Positions 34,864-44,732 of a stretch of 64,000 bases of DNA are shown here, piece by piece. The stretch spans positions 74,911,554-74,975,553 of the forward strand of contig OX485803.1 of NCBI GenBank assembly GCA_950295325.1, given 5' to 3'. Numbering within the stretch: position 1 is the first letter of the stretch; each line of letters starts with the position of its first letter. The position numbers and the translations under genes were made by a program. The DNA is from Polytrichum commune. Lineage: Eukaryota; Streptophyta; Polytrichopsida; Polytrichales; Polytrichaceae. The notes under the pieces are model-generated. The model ran no database searches. It worked only from the letters and a program-made list of their open reading frames with translations, and had not been told where the DNA came from.

Positions 34864-35528
34864 AGGAGATTTGTATGTGTCAACCTATGAAGTAAAAATC
34901 AATTGCAAAGGTGGTGTAAGAGTGCTCAAGCATGTATGTTGGTGTTTGAATCTCTTGGTGTGTCTTGCGTGTGTGATCTGGGGGCGAGTTGGATCTGGTG
35001 AGGAGTAGCCTAGGAGTTTGGATCTCTGCACTTGAGTCAGGAGCCTGGTAATCTAGTTTTGGACAAGCAATGGTGTGAAAGAGTAGCCCAGCCTACTCTT
35101 TCTTTTGGCGCAACACTCGCCTTTTGCCAACACTCAACTAATTATTTTCCTGGTACATCTACACATAACAATGCAGAAGTCTGACCAGAAGTTTTTAGAT
35201 CTTGATCTACAAGAGCTTCCAAACTAAAGCATACTTGTATATCCACCTTACCATTGCTTGTTTCAACGACGCCCCAGCGCATCTACTAGACTCTTCATGC
35301 TCCTTGTCAAATGCAACGCTCTTCGCTCATGAGGTAGAGAGTTTCTTGTCCAACTCTCTGTGGCTTCCTCCCAGATCCATCTGCCTTCCCCTCACCGCAC
35401 TACGCGGAGCTCCTCCATCGGCCCTTGTTTCCGGTGTATACCACATACACTTATAACTGATGGCAACTGAGCTCATGTTCTCTCCTTGATTAACTAGTAC
35501 ATATATTTTGCAAGTAGAGAACAACGCA
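34864..35528. other. Gap between the LINE and the ParB-methyltransferase gene
   Basis: I see no gene I can support. Short frames exist on both strands (for example 35202-35456), but none has a recognisable domain. The promoter of the downstream gene should lie here. Confidence 0.4.
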
Positions 35529-38500
35529 ATGGAGGATGTTCCTGCTCTTTCTCTGTTTTCTCTAGACTATTCTGAAGAGGGTCAGAATGAGGATGAAGAG
35601 GGGCTTGGAGATAGAGATTCATATGAAGGAGATGAAGATGATATCAGGACCCGACAAAAAACTTAGTTCTGTTGCCACGATTTCTCAACTGAGAGTCCAA
35701 CCCCTGAGTTCCTCAAGGTTCCCTATTCCCTTGTGCAGAATGTTGGCCATGCCCATGGTGAGGCCAACTCTCCCAAGTGATCTTGCTAAATTGGAGCAGG
35801 AGTTTGTGCATGGGTATAGAGAGGGTGCCTCGGTATTTTATGTGACAATAACAAATGAAGAAGGGAAAACACATGAGGTTACTGAGGCTGATAAAACATC
35901 GTGGGATCCTATTTGGAGTGCCAAAAATGAACAATTCAACTCCTTTCTTCTGTCCGTTCCAGAGTTAGCCGGTTTTACGAATTTGATGTTCTTTGTTTGT
36001 GACGGGAACCATAGGCGGCAGGCTTGGTTGAATCATATTGAACGACTTCACAAAACAGAAGAGTCCTGGCATTTTTTGGTGGATAGCATCCTCCTTGACA
36101 CCAAGGGAAAAATTGGTATTGTTATGCAAGTTATGCATAATATCAACAAGTAAGTTTTCTAAGTCCATTTTTTGAGGTTTTCATCTATGTACATATATTA
36201 TGTTGTTCTTGTCTTTAATATATGATTGTTACTTGTAGACATACGGAAGACTCTCACGTGAAGACAAACACAGTTCACACTCTATTTAGGATGCAGAAGT
36301 ATGGACTTATGCCGCTCGAACAATACCAAGACATTTTGACTCCCTCTGACATTAAAAGGTGCAAGAAATCTCAAACTTCAAAGAAGACATGGTATTCATT
36401 AAATCTACATGTATTCACGAGCTTCATCTTCCAGGTATGATGTGATGTTGATGCTTGATGATGTGATTACTTTTATATCTAATCCCTTTCAACATTTGGT
36501 ACTTATAATTGATGTTTGAATGTTTTTGTTTCTTTATGTGCTTTCATAACACCTTTTTGTCGCAGTTGTTTGATTACAAACTAACTATGGTAATCCCTTT
36601 CCAGCACGAACTGGCACTTGCTGCAGATGAAGGCGTTCGTCAACTTCTTGAGCAAACGGATGGAGAGGTGTCTGCTGCTGAAAAAGCAGCCGCCATGAAG
36701 GTCGCTGCTTCAAAGAGAGCCGAGGCACTTCATAAGAAAATGTCAAAACTAGTTTGTGTGGCAAACCTAGACTTGACAGATGGATGGCTTCGGGAGGTAT
36801 GTCCACTACTTTAAAACCCATTCTACATTTTTCAAGTAATTCATTAATCTCCATGATCTTAATATATTGCTCTATAGGTCACAGATTGCGCGTCACTATA
36901 CTCTTAACTCAATTGCACCCGAGCTCAACTTAGAGAAATTGCAGTTGATCGCTACTGCAAAAGCATCACCCGCTTGTAAAATCAAATGGTTGGAATATTT
37001 CAATTCCTCTTCATCAACACGTGAGGCTCGCAAACTGCCAACCAAGCCCACCAATGAGGACAAATTGCAGGCATTCCTAGCCAAGGCATGTTTTTGGGAA
37101 GGAGTGAGTACATAATCCCCTATGTACCCTTCAGTTCGGTGTTACTTGATTTGATCCCTTACATTAATTGGTCTTTCTCTTGGTTTCACGGTTATTTCAA
37201 TATATGAATCGATGTTGCTCAAATTCTTGTTCATATTCACTCTCTGTATATACAGATATCCGATCAGGCTTCCATTATATTTGAAGACACTTTGCGCCAA
37301 GACAGACTTGCTATCAACTTTGCACTACCCAGCGAGCCCTTGACCTTGGTTGCATACATCGAGGACTGTAGAATGAAATTATGGGACAACGCGTTTCCCA
37401 CATTCTTCCGAGGGCAGGAGGCCTTTAACAAAACTCACGAATTTGAGGGATTTAACGGGACAGACTTGATTGTCCGAAGAGTTATCTTCGGTGAGTTCTC
37501 TCCTTTCATACTACAGTTCTATATGTGTGTTATAAGTGTACTCTCATATGATGTTAGTATGCACTTTGAGGTATTAGGGTAATCTGATATGAGGTTAGAA
37601 ATTTGTGTTATATGTGAAATCTGGTGTGTGCTCTACATTTGGTTGTATTAAGGGTTATATGTGAAATCTGATATGAGGTTATATATGGTTGATATAAGTT
37701 TAATCTCATATAAGGTTAGTTAGCAATGTTTGATATCTACATGTACTTCTTATAAGTGTACTCTGATATGAGGCTAGATATGTGTGTTATAAGTGCATTA
37801 TGATGTGATTTCTAGATATGCTTGTATTAAGGTCAATCCGATATGAGGTTAGATTTGTGTGTTATAAGTTTAATATGATGTGAAGGTAATCTGATATAAG
37901 CTTAGTTAGTGATATCTGATATAAGCTTAGTTAGTGACATTAGTTAGGGCCTAGTTTCATATAAGCCTAGAAATCTCTGAAATTCCAGGGCCTGGTTTGA
38001 GTGTCTCGGTCCCGAGACACATTTTCTGGTCTTCAAACTCTAAACCCTACAATGATATTTGATATTGAAATCTAGATTTACTTGGTATAAGGGTACTCTG
38101 ATATGAGGGTAGAGATGTGTGTTTGCAGTGAAATATGATGTGATGTCTAGATATTCAAGTAGTAAGGTCAAACTGATGTGAGGTTAGATATGTGGGTTAC
38201 AAGTGCAATCTGATATGAGGTTAGTTTGCAATTGTGGGTATAAGGGTAATCTGATTTAAGCTTAGACATTTCTGATTTTCCAGGGCCGAGTTTGAGTCTC
38301 TCGGTCCCGAGACACATTTTCTGGTATTCAAACTCTACTACCTATAATCATAGTAGATATGTGTGTTATAAGTGCATTCTGATGTGATTTCTAGATATGT
38401 TTGTATTAAGGTCAATCCGATATGAGGTTAGATTTCTGTGTTATAAGTGTAATATGATGTGAGGGTAATCTGATATAAGCTTAGTTAGTGATATATGATA

Positions 38501-41500
38501 TAAGCTTAGTTAGTGACATCTGATATAAGCTTAGTTAGGGTAGTCTGGTTTAAGCTTGGTTAGTGCAATCTGAGATTAGCTTAGGTAATGAAATCTGATA
38601 TAATCTTAGTTAGGGGAGTATGATATAACCTTAGTTTGGGTAACCTGATATAAGCTTAGTTAGGGCCTAGTTTCATATAAGCCTAGAAATCTCTGAAATT
38701 CCAGGGCCTAGTTTGAGTGTCTCGGTCCCGAGACACATTTTCTGGTATTCAAACTCTACTACCTACAAACATGGTTGCTATTGATATCTACCTATACTTG
38801 GTATAAGTGTACTCTGATATGAGGCTAGATATGTGTGTTATAAGTGCATTCTGATGTGATTTCTAGATATGTTTGTATTAAGGTCAATCCGATATGAGGT
38901 TAGATTTCTGTGTTATAAGTGTAATATGATGTGAGGGTAATATGATATAAACTTAGTTAGTGATATCTGATATAAGCTTAGTTAGTGACATCTGATATAA
39001 GCTTAGTTAGGGTAGTCTGGTTTAAGCTTGGTTAGTGCAATCTGAGATTAGCTTAGGTAATGAAATCTGATACAATCTTAGTTAGGGGAGTCTGATATAA
39101 CCTTAGTTAGGGTAACCTGATATAAGCTTAGTTAGGGCCTAGTTTCATATAAGCCTAGAAATCTCTGAAATTCCAGGGCCTAGTTTGAGTGTCTCGGTCC
39201 CGAGACACATTTTCTGGTATTCAAACTCTACTACCTACAAACATGGTTGCTATTGATATCTACCTATACTTGGTATAAGTGTACTCTGATATGAGGCTAG
39301 ATATGTGTGTTATAAGTGCATTCTGATGTGATTTCTAGATATGCTTGTATTAAGGTCAATCCGATATGAGGTTAGATTTGTGTGTTATAAGTGGAATATG
39401 ATGCGAGGGTAATCTGATATAAGCTTAGTTAGTGTTATATGATATAAGCTTAGTTAGTGACATCTGATTTGGCATAGTGTTTTGGTTTTTAATATGGCAG
39501 CTATGTCAATTGCAAGGTATTTAATGATGAGCTGTGTCTTTCCCGCAGGTATTTCAAGTACGAGCTCCTTGCAAAAGGAACAATAACAAAAGAAGATCTC
39601 CATATATTCCTCTCAGCATGGCTTGACAGGTCTAACTCCACGTGCATGTTCTCAGCAAATCAACAGCGTACATGGTCAACCTCACATCTCACTGGAGGTG
39701 GTTGGTACCTTGACTGTGCTCCTAGTTTCACTCCTTCCTTTGAAACTGAACTTAGGAAGTCAAAGGAGGCAGTTGGAGAATCTGGTGTTGAGATGATTGA
39801 CTTACAGGGCATAGAAGACGAGCATGAGAGGGCAAAGGCCCTATCCCGACGTCTAGAAGAGGATAGGAAGAAGGCGCTTAGAGTAAAGGAAGTAGAGGAG
39901 AAAGCCGCACAGAAAGAGATGGAAAAACTTCAAAAATCATTGGAGAAGACTACCATGAAGGGGAAAAAGAAGATGAACCCCCATTCTGAGGTAGAAGGTA
40001 AGAGTCCCGTTGCTCCAAGTCCAACCTATGAATCTGGTTCTCATGCTCCAACATTTTCTAGAGGAACAAAACGCGATTCCTCCTATGAGCAGTTGAGTCA
40101 AATTCCTATTTTGACATCGGGGGAGGAGCTCGATATCCATATTCAAGAACTCATTCTCAACGCCTCAATGGAGGACGTTCTTGGCGGTGACACGGAGGAA
40201 TTCACCCCTTCCTACAACGAGTTGAAAAGATTCATGCTCAAGGTACTGCTCTTCCTTAATTTTGTCATAACATGTTTGCATTTAAATTTATGCATTTCAA
40301 TGTGGTCCACATTGAACATTCAGTAGGTACTACTTTTCATATTTCAGTAATCGGCCATAATTTTTTTCGGGACCGAATCATGGATCTGACGAGTAAGGTT
40401 GGTAGGGTATAGTTTATGCGGGACCCAAACACCATGTGGAGTGCGAGCTGAGCCCTCAATGGACTCGGCAATTTGTTTTGTGCTTGCAATCGGCCATTTG
40501 TTTTGTTGTACCATTTTGTTTGTGGAAATTAGGAGTTGAAATATGAATGGTGAGGTGTCATGTTAATTTTGAACTTTTTTAGTCGGAACACTGTTTAAGT
40601 GAAATCCCCGCCCTCACTGAATTCTACCTTCTCTGAAATATGATGTGAGGTCTAGATATGCAAGTATTAAGGTCAAACTAATGTGAGGTTAGATATGTGG
40701 GTTACAAGTGCAATTTGATATGAGGTTAGTTTGCAATTTTGGGTATTGGGGTAATATGAGGCAAGTTTAGAAATTTCTAATTTTCCAGGGCCGAGTTTGA
40801 GTGTCTCGGTCCCGAGACACATTTTCTGGTATTCAAACTGTAAACCCTACAATGATATTTGATATTGAAATCTAGATTTACTTGGTATAAGGGTACTCTG
40901 ATATGAGACTACACATGTGTGTTTGAAGTGAAATTTGATGTGAGGTCTAGATATGCTAGTATTAAGGTCAAACTGATGTGAGGTTAGTTTGCAATTGTGG
41001 GTATAAGGGTAATCTGATTTAAGCTTAGACATTTCTGATTTTCCAGGGCCGAGTTTGAGTGTCTCGGTCCCGAGACACATTTTCTGGTATTCAAACTCTA
41101 CTACCTACAATCATAGTAGATATTGATATCTAGATATGCTTGTTATAAGTGTACTCTGATATGATGTTATAAATGTTTGTTAGAAGTGTAATCTGATCTA
41201 AGGTTAGATATATGTGTTGTAAGGTCTATCTGAACTGGGGTTGAATATGGGTGATATTACTGTAATCTGATGGGAGATAAGATATCTGGGCTATATCTGT
41301 TATCTGATATCGGGTTAGATATGTGTGTGATATGAGGTTAGATATGTGTGTTATAAGTACAATTTGATGTGAGGTTATATTCGCATGTTATAAGGTCAAT
41401 CTGATATGAGGTTGAATATGGGTGTCATAAAGGTACTTTGATCTGTGGTTAGATATGTGGGTAACAAGTGTAACCTGATAAGAGGTTAGATTTGTGTATT

Positions 41501-43097
41501 ATATAAGGTTAGTAATGAGTATAGATATGTTTGATATAAGGGCTAGTACTAGGCAATGTACAAAGCAAGGAGGATTATTTTAACACCAAACCTGGTTGTC
41601 CTTTGATTGTGCAACACTCAAAAGACAAAACCCGGCACTACAAGGGTTCTCCGGATGACCATCCCTGTTTGGACTTGATTCTTGCAGATATACCGGAAGG
41701 TCTTCCTGTTCCTGGCATATCAAACCCACCGTCGTCCATTCCCGCTTGGAATCAAGAATCGAAAGAGTGGTTACAACCACTCTTTGACTTTGCCGACGAA
41801 CATCTGCATGACGACGGGGCAATTATTTTGTTTCACCCTTTTCGCATGAGTACGAAGTCCAATATTCTTGGATATTGCAAATCGTATGGTTTTGCAATTC
41901 GGAAAGAGTGGTGGGGAATGAACCGCCTTCATCTTACATCTCCAATAAATCCAGGATCAACTGTAAGATAAAGCTTAAGTCTTCTTTCTGATCACCGCAT
42001 TCAGTTTCAATTTCATCCTTGAGGTAGTTCTGAGTGTAGACCCACCTAACTATTATACTCACGCAGTTCTGTTGTTCACTTTGTAAAGTAATATTGATCT
42101 TTATGTCTGGTACATTATAGACCATGAGGTTCGGTATTTCATTGGCAGTCAGGAGCGTGCCGGGGTCACCTGCATCGAATTTTTCATTTCGCCATGTCCC
42201 TGAATTGGATCCTTATGGGGTGGATGTTGCACGGGATGATATTCTCCAGAACTTGGTCTCTCGTGAGGACCAGCTAACTAATGGATCCACACCATGGCGA
42301 GGGCCTCGTGAAAAATCCGTGCTTCTAATGCAAATGCTAATTGAAGCATGTAGCTCCCCATGGGATATTATTCTAGACTGCACGGCAGCGACCGGTATGT
42401 CTTTGTAATCTTGCATTTCAGTTGGTTAATTGTTAATATTGTTTTGTTCTACAAAATTCATAGTGGTTTTTGTACTAAGTTTTTCCAACTTCTTTATTTG
42501 CAGGATCTTCCATTCATGCATGCCGCAATGTGCACCGTCACATTGCGGCATTAGAGGCTGATGTAGATATTTTTGAGGCCGTACTTGCTCCATTGATTAT
42601 CTCTAGAGTAGCCTCTGAAGTCACTCTTGAAGACCGTGTCACCAGTGTAGAGGATCCTGAGGGTGAAGATATTCCCGTTGAGAGGATTGTGAAGAGATCT
42701 CGGTTTACTAAGTGAGTATGGTCCACAAATTCTCTTACCAGTGTTATGTTTTTTGCTGTCATTTCTTCTAAAGTTGAGTTATGAACATGGTACCATTGGC
42801 ATTTGCAGTTGCGATAAATTGAGCTATCCTATTCACCGGCCTTTTTTTTGTGACCCTAAATTCTATCCCAGCCCTCCAAAGTCTTGGCAACTTCCTACAT
42901 ATGCAAATGTTATTGCTAATCAACTAGCTGGAGGTTCTTATCAGACTTTTACATCTAAATATCATCTGGGAAGAGTTTTAGAGTTTTTGGATATAGAAGC
43001 TTTAGAATCAGATGGTCAGGCCTCCTCTGATGCATATATTAGTGATTCTAGAATGTCTTCATCATCACGTGATCACAGTGATTCGGATCTGATGTAA
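35529..43097 (+). CDS. ParB-like domain / coiled coil / DNA amino-methyltransferase-like gene, ten exons
   Basis: Exons by GT-AG sites: 35529-36149, 36239-36434, 36566-36796, 36885-37103, 37256-37490, 39549-40242, 41570-41962, 42121-42394, 42504-42711, 42809-43097. An acidic start (MEDVPALSLFSLDYSEEGQ) is followed by one frame slip near 35650. ParB/Srx-like motif: FFVCDGNHRRQAWLNH (35985-36033). Exon 6 holds a Lys/Glu coiled coil. The C-terminal half looks like a beta-class N4/N6 methyltransferase: LDLILADIPEGLP (41675-41710) at the DPPY place, then ILDCTAATG-SSIHACRN ... IAALEAD (42370-42560) at the FxGxG SAM site. The DPPY motif reads DIPE, so activity is doubtful. The 37490/39549 junction does not keep frame; a missed micro-exon or indel is likely. 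It probably methylates or binds DNA for the host transposon. Confidence 0.72.
37491..39548. repeat. Satellite-filled intron of the ParB-methyltransferase gene
   Basis: This 2.06-kb intron is made of the same repeat family as 17050-18479. It includes a near-perfect tandem duplication with a period of about 473 bp (38345-38770 repeated at 38820-39245) and palindromes at 38002-38019, 38719-38736 and 39190-39207, plus a variant near 38296. The donor is GTGAGT and the acceptor CCCGCAG. Confidence 0.88.
40243..41569. repeat. Second satellite-filled intron of the ParB-methyltransferase gene
   Basis: The intron has donor GTACTG and an acceptor near 41569. The first 370 bases are unique. From about 40620 the satellite family resumes, with palindromes at 40802-40819 and 41060-41077 and diverged TCTGATATGAGGTTAGATATG phrases to 41560. 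Confidence 0.82.
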
Positions 43098-44679
43098 TAG
43101 CTTCATGTGAATGTCTGTGTACTATCTAATATACCGGTTTTTCTTCCGTTGGTTTTTCAATTTGTGCACTCATTCCGCATGAAATTCATTGTATTTGTAT
43201 TACTTTCGGAATTTATGGGATTGCATATATAAAATTGCAGATTTAGGTTAACTTTTGACTTCGTGTTTTTTGATATTGTTCACTTAATTCCATAATCGGC
43301 CTATTAGTTCATACCCTTCTCTTTGAAATTTAAGGGTTTCCACTATTCTTCTATTATCGTTTTCATATATTTTTTCAATGCTTGCTTACGATTTTAGGCG
43401 AATGTTGGGTTGAATAATTCACCATCAACCTCACCATTAATGTCACCTCATGAAATTTGGCATTCAAGTGTCTTGACTAATATCTCAGCATTAGTATGTT
43501 CCACAATGATATGAAGTGCACACCTATATTACACAATGGTCTACAAGTTGACTAAAGTGTACACCAACAACACTTGACATTGGTATGCTCAAGAATATCT
43601 TCCCCTTGCATACTTCAACGCGGTCTAACAAACTTTTAGTACATATAGATCCATCTCTAGTTAATTCTACTAGAATAATTCAAGGTCTTTGATCTTGATT
43701 AAGGTGTTAATTGGGTTTAGACCAATCATTCACATGTTCTACATGATAATTAGTTTCTTTGCTCTCCCCTTTAGTAGGTGTCAGGAAACTTTAATCCCAA
43801 TCAAGGATCAAACATTATGGCAATACTATGAGTTGAAGGTGACAAAAAGTTTATTGTTTAATATCGCTTAGGTTTTTAATTATTAAGACATAATTTACTT
43901 TAGACTCATGATCATAGATATACTCCAAATGAGGTTAGAATATGCAATTTTAATGTCAAAAACTTCCAAGTTCACATAGAATTGTGGTCATTGGATTGGA
44001 TCATAATTTTCCCATTTGGCTAGCGACTGAGAACCAAGAAAATTTTTATTTCATGTTTCAAAATTGAAGTTGAGATGCCAAGGTTATAATAAGTCAAAGT
44101 GAAGAATTTAATTTTTTTAAATGATGACTCGAGACCTCCTAGTTGTGTTGAGTGTTAAACCAAGAAGGCTTGTGCTTAAAATATGGACATCATCCTAGGT
44201 TTTATGTTCAACACAATTGCTCTTCTTAAATAACCACCTATATTTGAGTGGTATATAGTAAGGTGTTGTTGTTAGAGGAACATGTTGTAAACACTTCCAA
44301 CATTTTCAATTTCTTTAATATTTTCTTTAAGTTTCTTTCAACATTTTAAGTTTATGCTCATATATATATATACACACACATACAAACGGATGGGTCTTCA
44401 TGGGCATTACGTGTGAGGCCTGCAGCATTGGGGTTTGGAGATTCCCTCACCACAATAGATGGAATCTTACTTGCTAAATTGCTAGAGGTTGTCATGAAAT
44501 TGTCGTGGTCAGGTAATATCCTGAACCTCCAAGAAGGTGCAAGCAAATACTATATAGGTTCCTCCACCACGGTTATAGGTTATTTTTGTCAATAAATTTG
44601 TCAATAAATATTTCAAAAGTTAGCTCTACACCACGGCCATAGGGCATGTTTCACCTGACAAAATTTCAATATTCTAGAA
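43098..44679. other. Right flank of the giant MULE, no gene seen
   Basis: AT-rich sequence between the methyltransferase stop and the right inverted repeat. There is a short TA/CA microsatellite at 44358-44392. No ORF of note and no recognisable element. Confidence 0.5.
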
Positions 44680-44722
44680 AACTTACCGCTCACCGCTCAC
44701 CGCTCGCAAAATAGCTTTTCCC
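44680..44722 (-). repeat. Right terminal inverted repeat of the giant MULE
   Basis: Read on the - strand it starts GGGAAAAGCTATTTTGCGAG and contains the triple GAGCGGT unit, matching 10825-10866. Confidence 0.88.
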
Positions 44723-44732
44723 TTTCTCCACT
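44723..44732. repeat. Right 10-bp target-site duplication of the giant MULE
   Basis: TTTCTCCACT is identical to 10815-10824. Confidence 0.88.

Larger units (their letters stand above)
10825..44722. mobile_element. Giant Mutator-like (MULE) transposon, 33.9 kb, with methyltransferase cargo
   Basis: The ends are GGACGAAGTTATTTGCGAGC and its near complement, forming about 43-bp inverted repeats (37 of 43 aligned positions match), flanked by the perfect 10-bp duplication TTTCTCCACT. Excision in silico rejoins a - strand CACTA coding frame. Inside are a spliced MULE transposase (11272-14914, -), hypothetical ORFs (15.5-17.0 kb), satellite-like repeats, a solo LTR, a LINE, and a spliced ParB-methyltransferase gene (35529-43097, +). 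Without the LTR (1.9 kb) and LINE (about 13.8 kb) the element was about 18 kb. Ends, duplication and frame closure are seen directly; that this transposase moved the element is inference from TSD length and gene position. Confidence 0.87.

Noticed and set aside
10840-44705. Simple 30-bp inverted repeat with a TA duplication (Tc1/mariner-like reading)
   Set aside because: Extending outward gives longer inverted ends, a perfect 10-bp duplication and frame closure, which fits a MULE much better.
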